Assembly: GCA_024699855.1 (NCBI GenBank)
Contig: JAMPIQ010000002.1
Span: 2,356,001 to 2,420,000 of the forward strand
Origin: Aphelenchoides besseyi
Lineage: Eukaryota; Nematoda; Chromadorea; Rhabditida; Aphelenchoididae
Direction of reading: 5' to 3'
Length of the DNA: 64,000 nucleotides
Each line of letters begins with the position of its first letter. Within the stretch, counting starts at the first letter, position 1. Both the position numbers and the translations under genes were made by a program. Below, piece after piece: positions 11,204 through 22,624 of this stretch. The notes below the pieces were generated by a model. The model did no database searches. It had not been told where the DNA came from and saw only the letters and a program-made list of their open reading frames with translations.

Positions 11204-13684
11204 ATGGAAGTCCGACATCCGACTATCAATCTCACATGTCCATTAGTTCAGCCGCCGCTTTCCGAGAGTTATGTGTAAGATGCTGAAGCCGGTAATCAGT
11301 GCTCTAAAATTTGCTTTCAGTCATTTCTCGCAGCTCGTCAATGGTTTCTTAACGACGCTGTGTGTTATCTTAGGAACATTTGGGAACCTTCACAGCGTTA
11401 AGTCAGTTCATTTCGCCAATTTCGACAAAAATCGTGGAATCGTTTTGGCGGTTTCAATTCTATCATTGGCCTTCTGGGACACGGTTCTACTTTGGTGTGC
11501 TTTCTTCTACTATGGACTCAAGAATTTGGCGCGATCTCCGCACTCCGATTTTGTTAACATAACTACTCCCTATGTTCATGGCATGTCACAGATTGCAAAT
11601 ACGGCGTCGATTTGGTGTGTCGTTTCGATTACCGTTCAACGCTACTTGGCGACTCGAGATCCATTTCGCACAACTCGATGGCTACTGCATATAACATCAG
11701 CAGAAATCAAAGAGTACGCAGGTCGAAGACCATCAAGACGGTAGGAACGAAAGTGTGCATAAAAACGTGGTTTTGCTTAATCAAACTTCTAAGCGTGTGT
11801 TTTGGCTTTGTACTAAATATGCTGTGAAGGTTCTTCCTTCTCATTCAACTTCTGACGCCGCTTTCGCTTACCGTTTTGTCGTTTGTCTTATTCTTTCTTC
11901 TTCGAATATCATATCTTTTGTAGGCATCATCGAGTGTTGTTGAATTCGTTTCGAAGTGAACGCCGGAAAACCTCTCTTTCACTTCTCTACTGCACGATGT
12001 ACAGAAGGCATTTCAAATTGCCGGTTCTAATCAGTGTAGTTGCTGTTCTAATCAACATTCCCGCGTTTTTCGAAATTCGAACCGTTCAATGCATTCGGGT
12101 CATTGAAAATCGTATCGGGTACATGGTGAGTTCACAAGAAGCTTCTTCGTTCAACATTCAGTTTCTTAGCTTCGGATCTCACCACTTCGCTTGGATCCGA
12201 GTTATCGTTTGTGGTACAAAGTGGTTTTTCGAATGATTGTAACAACCGCCGGTCCGAACATTTGCATTCTGCTGTTGACAATACGAACAATCATGTTACT
12301 GCGTGGATCGAATCGATCGCGCAAAAATCTCTTCCAAATGTCCGAGTCGCTAATCGAAAGATATTCCTCGAAAGCCACAATGTTGACCATGATTTCGATT
12401 ATGTTAGTAGTCAAGTTCTTAACGTTTCGAAGTTTAAGTTTCATGGTAAGTTGCCATAGTCGTATCCACTCAACATACTTTTTGCAGTTGGATATTTGGG
12501 AACAAGCGGTCGGATTCGGAAATCAGATTTTCGTTATCATCTACTTGGTTGACACGTCGAACTTCTTGATTTTACTCAACAGTGCAACCAACTGTTTTAT
12601 CATCTTTCGCTTCTCCAAGTGGTTGCAAAAGAAGATTGTGCAGCGGAATACGATGAAACGAGAGAAACAAATACCCGTAGATGCGTGAGTTCTCTTCCTG
12701 CGGTTCTCGGAATGAACTTTCAATTTCAGAAACTGTTTCAACTCCGTTGAGCGAATCAACTTGATCTATCAGTCGTGGCAACAGTTGTTGTACGTAACGG
12801 AGAAACAAGTCGGAGCTCGAGTGTTCTACGCGATGATCGTTGCCAATCCCCAGGTTTTTGCGCTATTCCGCGAAATCTCAAAGTGTTCACAGAACGGAAC
12901 TCCGGTTATGCTCAACCATTGTCAATTCAGGTGAGAACCGATTCTCTTATTCACATCTTTCGTTTTCAGTTTTCGACCGCATCGTGACCGCAAAGTAGTT
13001 CGCATTTCTTCCGCTCGTTTCGAATCGGTTTCCACGAGCGCCGAAGTCGACACACCTCCGCCTATGCATCAACGGAGTGTTCCACCGATGGAGCTTCCCG
13101 AATCGGTTGAGACACGTGAAGACGAAAAGCCGACAACAACAACAACGACACCGCTGGACAACGTCGATTCACCGCCTGCCGATCCGATTCCGCCGCCCAC
13201 TTCGACATCCCTTCCGCCTCCGGAGACGATGAGAAGAATGAGCGTCGAGTTCGCGTCGAATCGAATGTTTCGTCAAATCAGCGAACAGATCACTCAGTTT
13301 CTCGGTGATCTGATCGCTGAGATGCACGGCGGACAAACGGAAGCTCAGATTTTGGCGAAAATCCGTCGATTGGGAGATCTTCATTACGAAAAAGGAATTT
13401 GCATTCCACCGACCGCTTGGCGTGACTTCAAAATTGCGATCATGACGATGTTAACACAATGCGAATATTCGTCTCCACACGTGAGTTGAAGAACCTTCAA
13501 ATCGAACACAATGATCGATAATGTTTAGGAAAGAACGTTGATAATGGACGCGTGGACCTCGTTTTTGGCGATTTTCATACGCGAAATGAAGTTGTCGATG
13601 TTGGGCAGCGGAGAGCAACCGTTGATGCACAAACACTCGACAACTCAAATGCCATCGTTCGTCGAACGTTCAGCAGCTACGTAG
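11204..13684 (+). CDS. glb-33: FMRFamide-receptor-like GPCR fused to a globin domain
   Basis: Eight exons: 11204-11274, 11321-11740, 11924-12125, 12170-12445, 12488-12684, 12730-12930, 12970-13480, 13529-13684; 2034 nt, 677 residues. The N-terminal 385 or so residues are a seven-helix receptor of the nematode FMRFamide-receptor type: ITVQRYLATRDPFRTTR after TM3, VLISVVAVLINIPAFFE, and LVDTSNFLILLNSATNC in TM7. From about residue 389 comes a globin: SVERINLIYQSWQ (A helix), GARVFYAMIVANPQVFALF, and LGDLHYEKGI with the proximal histidine. A Pro/Thr/Ser-rich insert of about 70 residues splits the globin before the E helix. The globin exon has an in-frame TGA just upstream and no ATG, so it must be spliced to the receptor. 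GLB-33 of C. elegans and Ascaris is a known chimera of this kind. AATAAA at about 13845. Confidence 0.9.
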
Positions 13685-13891
13685 TTCATTCCCGTTGATC
13701 TGTTGGTCTTTCCGGATTCAGACGTTCAATTTCAACTCACTTACCGTCAGTGTTCCTCATTTACAAAAACTAATCGTTGGTCATTTAATTGCTTTTTAAA
13801 TAACTTTCGTTTAATCTACGGGTTTTCATTTTTGGTTCTTTCGTAATAAAAGTTAGAAAGTCAACGACACCTATTGTACGTGTCTTCTGGT

Positions 13892-14545
13892 CTATTGCAT
13901 GTAAATACTTGTGTTTGAAAGAATAAAAGCACCTACCCGGTCACCAAGTCTGAGTGCTTTCATTATCGCTTGATGTTCCATTTTGACTTGAGAAGCACCG
14001 TCATTCGGAAATACCACCGTATCCTACGAAGCTTGTTAACCCCGAATATGACAAGCAAAACGAACCAATTCACCCGGAATAGCCTCGAAATCCAAGTTCG
14101 GTCGTGTGTACAGTTCGCCGCGATAATCGTAAATTTGCCAATTAGCAGAATCGTGGAAATTCGCCGGTTCGTGATTCCAAACTCGACTATCAACTGACGC
14201 GTACTCTTTCTCGCACTGCCAGTTACCGGGCAAACCATAAGCTGTATGGCTGCCAAAATAGACGACTCCATTGTCCGGTAGATAAAAACTGTTGACCTGA
14301 AGCTCAATCGGTTTCTTTTGTAGCAGAAACTAACTCACTTCTATTCGTTTGTCCATGAACAGAACCGTAGACACATTTTGTTCGGTTAATAGCAGATCGT
14401 CAACGCACGGAGCTCGATTGTATTCGTAGGTGGCCGAGTTGCTCAATGAGTTCGATGGTCTCCAAATGAATTTACGTTGAGCACGAGTAATCGAAATACA
14501 AAAAAGAACCAACAATTCGAATTTCGATCTCATCGAGCAAATCAA
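13892..14545 (-). CDS. AMN: N-terminal amnionless-like fragment
   Basis: Three exons on the minus strand (14545-14339, 14296-14066, 14023-13892). A signal peptide (KFELLVLFCISITRA) is followed by FIWRPSNSLSNSATYEYN, RAPCVDDLLL, LPDNGVVYFG and, in the last exon, DTVVFPNDG. These match the start of amnionless, the membrane partner of cubilin in endocytosis. The product stops at about 190 residues with NTSIYMQ. The family normally has over 400 residues, with a Cys-rich part and a membrane anchor; nothing encoding them follows before glb-33, which converges from the other side. It is either a truncated pseudogene or a short secreted relative. Confidence 0.6.
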
Positions 14546-14785
14546 ACGATCGAAAAGAGTTCAGCGCACGATAACATAAACAAATGAGTTGGTCGAGAGA
14601 TCGCTTCCAGTCGATTGATTTGTTTATTTCGATAGCTTGTGAGGTCATCAGGTTTTTCGTTTGATTGGAAACCAAATGAGCTATTGGTTAGCGAATAAGA
14701 ACAGTGAGCTTGCGATATTTGAGTTTATATACGAACTGTACAATAAGTTACAAGAAATTGATGAAATAATTCGAAAATCGTCGTT

Positions 14786-15029
14786 TCAGTTAGTCGAGAC
14801 CATTTTCTTCGGATGGAAACCAGTATAGGGAAATGGAACGTTTGGATTGCTTCCACCATACTTAACCAAGTACCGTTATCGGAATGTTATCTTCATTACT
14901 CACCGGATTTTGTGGCACATTAGGGTGCTCAGACGAATCCATAGAATCGGGAATTTGAGGAGGATAAAGCTGAGCATTGACGTGCAAAGCAATTGTAAAG
15001 AAAAGAGCGATCAAGAAGAAGGTCTTCAT
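14786..15029 (-). CDS. Tiny secreted peptide precursor
   Basis: Two exons, 15029-14904 and 14860-14786. A clear signal peptide (MKTFFLIALFFTIALHVNA) precedes QLYPPQIPDSMDSSEHPN and, after a short intron, YGGSNPNVPFPYTGFHP, ending with STN at TGA 14786. The mature product of about 47 residues is rich in Pro, Asn and Tyr and has no cysteine. It could be a neuropeptide-like or antimicrobial peptide; no family was recognised. A TATAAAA box lies about 80 bp upstream. Confidence 0.6.
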
Positions 15030-15652
15030 GTTTTTTAGAAGTTGAAATGGTCGTATAAGTGAACTGGTGACTGTTGAAGTCGATGATCAGAAGGTCGTTT
15101 GGATGTGTTTTTATACGAAAAAGTTTTGTGTATTATTGTTTCTGGTTATGAAAGCAGTTTAATCGAATCAACAAAAACACTTCAATGGATCTTGTTATTC
15201 GCAAACATAAACCGTTTGCTCAACTGAAGCTCATGCATCAGAACGCGTGATTTCGGTCATCAATTTGAACAATGAGTTTTGTAATTAAACCAATTTGTCT
15301 CGTTTAAAGGACCAAGAACCATAATTGAAAACAAAAGTCACGACCCGAAATTGAAATCATGGCATGATCGTCAAACGTATTTTCTATTGCAATAGTTTTA
15401 TTGGGAGAAATCCAATTAAAAACAAGAAGGTTATTTATGTTTAATCAGAAATGTTATCATATTAATTCCAGATCATATCCAAATAACGATACTAAAAAGC
15501 AGAGATCGAAACCCGAGGTGTTAGGTGATTTTGGAATCAACTGGTTGAGTGGTATGTGCATCAGAGACTAGTCGTTGATAAAATATTTTCCCGATTGTAA
15601 ATGTAAGAATCAGAAAGCAAAACAACGAGACGGGAGTTTCTGAAACAGTCGA
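15030..15652. other. Upstream region of the tiny secreted peptide
   Basis: No gene was seen. On the minus strand TATAAAA (15109-15115) sits about 80 bp before the ATG at 15029 and is the likely core promoter of that gene. The rest is A/T-rich without a recognised pattern. Confidence 0.45.
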
Positions 15653-16201
15653 TTATTGGACGCTAAAAGCTATCAATCGCTTACTCGAATCGTCGTCCGA
15701 ATGGCACGGGTATGAGAGAAGGAAGTTGAACGGATAGAAGTTGGACGAGTTGATTCGAAAAAGAATCAAATCTGTAGATTGAGCAGCCAAATAGAAGCCT
15801 AAAGATGTACACGCGGCTTTGCCAAATAGCATCCATAGAATGCTGGTTGAAAGCTCTTGTGCGTCTCGTTTCGACACTGGAAGATCGCTTTGTAAACGTT
15901 GTCGAAACGGTTACTTACCCAAAGTTTGATGGTCGTTCTTCAACTTTTCAATGATTCTATTCTTTCGGCAATGAGCAGCAAACTCGTCCATGATTGAAAT
16001 CTTCGCCAACTGCGCTTGTTGTTCACGTATCTCCTTTTGCAAGTCGACGATTTGACAATGAAGAGCCGAGAAACGACGACGAATCGTCGTCAGCAAACCG
16101 ATTCGAATGCTTCCAGCTCCAACCAAGAAGAAGAACACACCGAAAAGACAGTAAATCAACTGCCACGCGAAAACTTCATCGTCATCGTAAGTGTTGTCCA
16201 T
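15653..16201 (-). CDS. GET1: Tail-anchored protein insertion receptor GET1/WRB
   Basis: Two exons, 16201-15919 and 15876-15653, give 168 residues, close to the 174 of human WRB. The order fits the family: a first hydrophobic segment (LIYCLFGVFFFLVGAG), a charged coiled coil (LQKEIREQQAQLAKISIMDE, then FAAHCRKNRIIEKLKNDHQ), then hydrophobic stretches. MDEFA is a conserved landmark of WRB/Get1. The acceptor chosen is CTTCCAG|TGTCG because it alone keeps the long second frame. GET1/WRB with CAML/Get2 forms the ER receptor that takes tail-anchored proteins from Get3. Confidence 0.85.
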
Positions 16202-16324
16202 TCTCTCTAGGTTCTCTGATCAATGAACAGATTTAAAAAATCGAATGTAAACGTTTGGCTGCTTATAACCATTGAATATCGGATTGCACCGGTTAAGAAA
16301 TAAGTTTATTTACAACGAAAACAT

Positions 16325-18365
16325 CTAATCCCAGGTCTCGAATTGTAATCTTCCTCTTCTTTCCAAATCCTCGATGAATCTGTCAGCATCTTCATGAGCA
16401 CCGTGTTGTTTAGCCACCCATTTCAACGCCTCAACCACAGCATCGGGCATATCTTTGGCGCGTCCAGCAATGAAAATCTGAGCTAAACACAAACAATCAC
16501 TCTCATCAATCACGCTGAAGAACTCACAGTCATTCTGCTCTAGGATCTGCCAAACCATTTCACCAAACTCTCGTATTTTGTCTTGAACATACGATTTCTG
16601 TTCCTCGTCCGTTGGTCGTGAAAATGCCGGTACTAGCGACGAATTCGACATCAACGGCCATTCCTGCGAGAAGTAGAAATCCGATTGAGATGATCGACAG
16701 CCAAAGAAGACGATCGTCTTCGTGGACGATTGTTGAGCATCCAATTCGGCTGCCAACGATCGAAATGGCGCGATTCCTGTTCCCGGTCCGATGACAATTC
16801 GCGATGACTTTGTGGAGAAACGAAATGTTCCCGGCCGAATTTTAACGAAAACCTAAAACAACAAGAGTAAAAAACATAACCGCCGACTTACTTCATCGCC
16901 ACCTTTTAAGTTCGCCAAAAATGTGCTGCAAAGACCGCGACGGCGTTCGACCATTCGAATCGCTTTGTACTCGACCTAAACAACAAACTCCTAATAGGAA
17001 CTGACCTAGAAAGATACCCGAGCAACCAGCAGCTCAATCCGACCGGCATGGGCAGTTGGCGAGCTTGCAATGCTGAAAGCTCGTGGACGAATTGGCGTGA
17101 ACAGTTCGAAGAGCAATTCGGGTCGTAGATCTCGTACCGAATTGGAAAAGTCGCGCATTGCTTCGGCGACAGTACGACGTGGACGTTGACAATAGTCGAG
17201 ATATTCGTCCAAGTTGTTCATATCAGCCAATTCTTCCAAACGTTCACGTTCTTGTTCGTGCATTGAATGCAAAGCCAACGATCGAAAGAAGGAACGACGT
17301 GGAATCATGTGCAAATCGAAATATACACTCAAACAAAATCGAAGGGTTGTGATCTCTGCAACAACTTCTGTATCTTTAAACGAATCGACTTCTTACCAGG
17401 AACTAACCACAACGGCGGTTTAGAGACGTTGGGGTCGTTGGGAATAAGAGAAAACTGACGATTCAGCTGTTCGTCAGTGTACCCAAGAGCTTCCAATGCC
17501 AAATCAACAGTTGATTGCAAATTTCGTGCTTGTACCATCAACACATCACCGGGCTTATAAGCGAGTTCTTTTGGATGAGCGGTAGAATCAAAGGAAATCA
17601 ATCGAGTGTCCTGAAAGCACAATTTCATGAGCATCCCAGTAAACTTAACACCTGAAAGTGGTTTTCAGAAGTCACTCGTTGATTTTCAATGCATTTAACT
17701 CGAACAAAATCATGACTCTCAGCTTCTACGGCAGAGGTTGATGCTTTTATGTCGTAGTCGAGAGTAAACTTAAGGGGATAGTCGCGAGGAGATTCTGTGT
17801 TCATGCCCTAAACACAAAAATGAATACGATTTACGAGAGTGCTAATAACCGTAATCACGTTGTTGGTCTCCAAATATTCCCAGAGGTTTTTGAGAAACTC
17901 GTCAAAAGTTCCGTAGGGTCCCAGTTGATGTTGATCGTCGCCGTAAATTGGACCAATAGCCATCGCAGCTCCGAGTTGAGTCAAACGACGAGCCAACTTT
18001 TTAATCGCAAAATTGTACTTTTGATACGAAGAATCACCCAATCCAAAACAAGCAACACGAAGACCGTCGATCCAACCCACTGGTATACGAGCATTCAACA
18101 TTTTCCTCCAATTAGTTCGCATATTCGACGGCATTTCTCCTTGACCAGCAGTTGAAATAAGAAAAACGACGAAACGTTCATTCGGCAAATCCTAGACACA
18201 CACTCATTCACATTCACAAACCAGAAAACAAACGTTCAGATCGTAATCGTCGAAGCTTTGAACTCGAACGGGAACATGAAATCGATGTCCATCGCGCCAA
18301 ATCTGTTCGGCCAAGTCGTGAGCTGTTCCTGTTTCTGAGCCGTAGAGCACCAGAACGTGGTTCAT
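16325..18365 (-). CDS. NDOR1: NADPH-dependent diflavin oxidoreductase (NDOR1/Tah18)
   Basis: A minus-strand gene of about eight exons; phases join throughout. Domains in order: flavodoxin (FMN) with YGSETGTAHDLAEQIW and FGLGDSSYQKYNF; FAD-binding connecting domain with RPRAFSIASSP; NADPH-binding domain with GPGTGIAPFRS, FFGCR and FIAGRAKDMP; C-terminal ETWD with the near-terminal Trp typical of the family. All cofactor motifs are present, so it should be active. Tah18/NDOR1 passes electrons from NADPH to the Fe-S protein Dre2/CIAPIN1 in cytosolic iron-sulfur assembly. The start at 18365 opens directly on the FMN motif, as in orthologues. Confidence 0.93.
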
Positions 18366-18538
18366 TTCTGCAAATTTCGTTTCTTGTTTTCCACAACGAA
18401 AAGTATAAAACGTAGAGAAACAACTTCATTTTCGTGTCGATTGACATGTCAAGTAAAATTCTCGCAGTTTTATTTGACGATAATAAATTACAACAATCGA
18501 ATGCACAAACTGACTATCTACAACAGCACCCGTCGATT

Positions 18539-19790
18539 CTAAGGCATTTTCAAGAGAGCTTCGTAGTCAACTTCGCCATCATTGGTCAACGGGACTTCGT
18601 TGTGTTTGAGTCCCATCTTACTCAACGCCATTTTCGCGATGTCGTAGTTGCTGTGCATGTAACTTGTAACACTACTAAACAACAAACGGAATCAAGTACA
18701 AGTCATTGAAGGTACCTGGTCAGGAGATAAATTATCAACGCTTGAATGACGGTAATCGAAAGCAACAGGTACATTTTGCGAGTTCGACCGTTGACACCAC
18801 TGTTGGCAACGTCCAGAATGTAACTGAAAACAGACGAGTTGTTGAAATCGAATACTTTTGCTTACATTTTCATTGATCTTAACAGAAAGAAAACGGTAGC
18901 AATAACCGCGTAAGCCAAACTAACGTAGTAGAAGGTTGTACCGCCTATTAGATAGCAAGTCAGACAGAAGACCATGGCCACGTATTTGTACGAGCTGTAG
19001 GAAAGTGCGTGCCATATGCTCAGTGATTGCGAGATGTTGAGTACGTACTTGGTTACGAAAATTGCAACATTTTCGAGAATCAGATAAAAAAGCGCATTTG
19101 TAGTTAGAAGTCCAAGTTTTTCTGGTGAGAAGCTAAATCAACAGAATGCAAACAAATAGAAAACAGTGGTTACCGTTGTTGTGTTCCAAAAACAAAGCCC
19201 GAAACAAGAACGTAGGTCATGAAGCTCATCAACGGAATATACAAGTCCGGAGCGTTGATGTTGTGTTTAGCGGGCAGAGCTTCGCCATTCTGTCCGACAG
19301 CTGAGGACCAATCCTGAAATCGCAAATGAAATGAAACTACGAAAATGACTTACTCGATGAATAAACGGAAAGAGAATAAGACCAATCTTCTTCAGAACAT
19401 ATTTCGTATCAACGGCAAAATAGTACTTGAGTGTTTGTCCGGTGGAAGCCACGTACTGATCGTACAGTTGTTGTTTATACTTAAAAACAAAAATGACACG
19501 TCACAAAAAGACGAGAACTTACTCCCTCGGCATATCCTTGTAAAAGTCTGAAGAAAAACAATCGAACGAATTGAAACGTCGACTTACGGATTGTTGATTG
19601 CCGCCTGGAAATGCTGAGTGAATTGTGGAGCTGCCGAAGCATAGGAATCGTGAGCTTGTTGTTGTGGAAGCTGCGGATACATTGGTTGTTGTGGTTGCTG
19701 TTGAAATTGGTTGGGATCTCCGTAGTATTGATCGAACTGCGAGGTCGAATAGCCGCCATAGTTTTGCGGTGGAAGACCGTTGGGGTTCAT
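18539..19790 (-). CDS. YIF1: YIF1-family Golgi/ER transport membrane protein
   Basis: A minus-strand gene with about seven exons. It starts at 19790 with a Gln/Pro/Tyr-rich cytosolic tail (NPNGLPPQNYGGY). The conserved core is KYYFAVDTKYVLKKIG, NAPDLYIPLMSFMTYVLV, FSPEKLG, SYSSYKYVAMV and RKMYLLLS, with five hydrophobic segments. This is YIF1, partner of YIP1 in ER-Golgi vesicle transport. After the last membrane segment a final exon adds about 45 hydrophilic residues (SNYDIAKMALSKMG, then NDGEVDYEALLKMP), whereas YIF1 proteins usually stop soon after the last segment. The 5' end lies 358 bp from the divergent tryptophanyl-tRNA synthetase start, suggesting a shared promoter region. Confidence 0.88.
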
Positions 19791-20148
19791 TTCGAAGGAT
19801 TGATGTCGTCAAGTCAGTTTGCAACGTCGATTGAATGAACGAAAGAAGACGATCGCCGGTTTGTTGGAATCTTTTTCGACGAAGTCAACTCGTCACCGCC
19901 AACTCGTCTGCTCGGAAAATCGATGGCGAAAAGTCGGCAAGCAATCGAAGTTTTTGAGCCTCGAAATTGTCGGGAAACCGGCGGCTGTTTGGAGACGATG
20001 ATGAAAATTTCGGTGGGATTTGCGGTCTCGAGTTTGAGTGAGTTTCCGGAGTTTCTTTCATTTTCCTTCATGTGCTCGTTGTTCTTCAGATTTCGAAGAG
20101 TCGAAAGCAATCGAATTGGTCGTTGATTGCGCGAGCTAGCAGACGAAA
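19791..20148. promoter_or_regulatory. Bidirectional promoter region, YIF1 / TrpRS
   Basis: This 358-bp gap separates two divergent gene starts (YIF1 at 19790 minus, TrpRS at 20149 plus). No TATA box was seen. A TTCTTCAG tract about 60 bp before the TrpRS ATG could be a trans-splice acceptor, as nematode genes often have. Confidence 0.4.
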
Positions 20149-21983
20149 ATGGCCCCGAACGACAAAAATCTCGAAAGCCAACCGGAGGACTCGACTGTGC
20201 AACGAAGTGGTCAAGAAGCCGCCGAGGGCATCGACACGGTAACCCCGTGGTCAGTTACCGCGGGAAGCTCTACGGGAGTTGATTACGGAAAACTAATTGG
20301 TAAGTTTCCAGAGGCGTTTGGCCGCGAATTTGCCCGGCCGCTTAAGGTTATTGATTTTTCGTCATCGGCCATTAGTCGATTAATTCGTTGGGTTTTGCAG
20401 ATAAATTCGGATGCGGGAAGTTGGACGACGAGCTGCTGCAACGGTTTGAGACGGTGACCGGTCAGAAGGCACATCCACTGCTCAGACGCGGATTCTTTTT
20501 TGCTCAACGGTCAGTTTTTAGGCCAAAAACTGCGAATTGAACCGTCGATTCAGGGACTTGAAATTGATCTTGGATCGGCACGAGCAAAAGAAACCGTTCT
20601 ACATTTACACGGGTCGAGGGCCGAGCAGCGGCAGTTTGCATTTGGGGCACCTGGTTCCCTTCATTTTCACCAAATATCTTCAAGATGTGTTCAACGTACC
20701 ATTGGTTATTCAGGTAATACGTGGCTTTGTTTATTCATTGCACATGCGATGAGTTTTTAGATGACCGACGATGAGAAGAGAATTTGGAAGAAAATACCCA
20801 AAGCCGAGTGCGATAAGATGACCAACAACAACATCAAGGACATTATTGCCGTAGGATTCGATCCGAAGAAGACGTTCATCTTCGTGAATTCACAGTATCG
20901 TTGCTGGTAAGCGAGAAAGTGTCCGGCGATCAAACGCTCGGAATTTCAGCGACGCCTTCTACGAGAATGTTTTCGAAATTGGAATCCGCGTCAACAACAA
21001 TCAAGCCAACGCGATCTTCGGATTCTCCGGTGAAGATTCGATATTGAAAAACGGATTCCCGGCAATTCAAGCGGCTCCGTGCTTCAGCTCAAGTTTCCCT
21101 CACATCTTCGGAACTCGAAAAGACATTCCGTGTTTGATTCCGGCAGCCATCGATCAGGATCCCTACTTCCGGATGACTCGCGATGTGGCGCCGCGAATGA
21201 AATGCCCGAAGCCCGCAATGATTTACAGCAAATTTCTTCCGGCGCTTCAGGGCGAGAATACGAAAATGTCGGCCAGCGACGAGAATACGTGTATTTACGT
21301 CAGTGATACGCCGAAACAAATTCAGAAAAAAGTTCGTTTCCACTCTCGACCAATAAACTTCTGGGTTTTCAGATCAACAAGTTTGCCTTCAGCGGTGGAA
21401 AAGAAACCGTCGAGGAGCATCGTCAGTTTGGTGGAAATTGTGATGTTGACATCTCGTTTCAATACCTACGCTTCTTCATGGACGACGATGAAGAGCTCGA
21501 ATCGATTCGACAAGTAGGTTTCTCTCTATCGATTTTCTGCTTGCAGCGGAATTTCCATCCTATTGGGCCCGAAACAAATTGAAGGCGATGAATTACGCTT
21601 CGGCGGGTGTTTTTGTATTTTCCCGCCTATTTCTGTTCGCACGGCGCTGCGTCGCTTTTTCACCGGTCGAGCCACAACGAGCGAGGGCCGTTGATGGGTC
21701 GATAGGCGGTGTGTGCTGTGACTCGCGGGTTCCCGTGTGTGTTTGTTGGGGGTGTGTTTTCGCGGGGGCTTTTCATTCCCTTTTCCATTTACAACCCTCT
21801 TACTAACATTTCTTTTGATTTTAGGACTACACGAGTGGCAAGTTATTGAGCGGTGAACTGAAACAGAAAGCCATCAAGCAGCTGCAAGAATTGATTGTCG
21901 ACTTTCAAGAGCGCCGTAAGAATGTGAACGATGATGTTGTCGCCGAGTTCACGAAGATACGATCCTTGGATTACAAGCCTTAG
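20149..21983 (+). CDS. wars-1: Cytosolic tryptophanyl-tRNA synthetase
   Basis: Seven exons: 20149-20299, 20401-20509, 20554-20713, 20761-20906, 20950-21331, 21373-21513, 21825-21983; 415 residues. The class I signature HIGH appears as [13 protein letters not shown] and KMSKS as KMSASDENT. Other eukaryotic TrpRS landmarks are [33 protein letters not shown] and [14 protein letters not shown]. It charges tRNA-Trp in the cytosol. There is no N-terminal WHEP domain, only a short acidic extension. The last intron (21514-21824) is about seven times longer than the others and contains a possible alternative terminal exon. AATAAA is at about 22122. Confidence 0.95.
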
Positions 21984-22139
21984 TGTTTGGATTCCAAAAA
22001 AGTGAAACGATTAATTAATCCCCGAGCTTTAGCACGCTTTCGATTCCCGAGGTAAGGATCAGGCGTCGGGTCGACATACAAACGAATGTTTTGTCTTCTC
22101 TTTGTTTCTATGTTGTTGGAGAATAAAGTCGATGCGTTT

Positions 22140-22624
22140 GAATTGCATTACGGTGATTGATGAGTTGATTTGGACTGTTGGACGATCTGGTCATTACTTT
22201 GCACTGTTCTTTTGATTTTCCTTCTGTTTCTCTCATACCATTTCCCATACTTCTGCCATTTGGTTACGTACTAATTGGTGACTAATTCTCAATCTTCTTC
22301 TCGTCTTAACTCTTGTGACTGTTGTGTGAACACTTATTGTTATTATTCGATGCAATAATCAAGTGATGTGCAGTATGTGAAATCGACACACTGCAACGTT
22401 TATTCGTGCTTTTAAACCACCAACCTTTCGCAGCTCTAAACACCTATCCAATCAAAATGTTTTGCTTCTACTTTCATTTGTTTTGTCTCATCCATTGCAC
22501 GTACGAGAAGGTGACGCGGATTGGAATAACATTGGTGAGATGTTCGTAATCGATTTGTTTTCAGCGTTCTCGCGGTTATCTTGTGTGTGGTTCGTTGCGG
22601 TCGATTGGTGTGTGAAGAGAAAAG
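22140..22624. other. Intergenic, upstream of CCHC gene
   Basis: No gene seen. The sequence is T-rich. A T-rich stretch near 22540-22563 (GATTTGTTTTCAG) ends in a good acceptor with no matching donor upstream, which suggests an outron for spliced-leader addition before the ATG at 22625. Confidence 0.4.

Noticed and set aside
15870..15925. Frameshift between the two halves of GET1
   Set aside because: Using CTTCCAG as acceptor instead of ACAAAG gives a 42-nt intron and a continuous frame.
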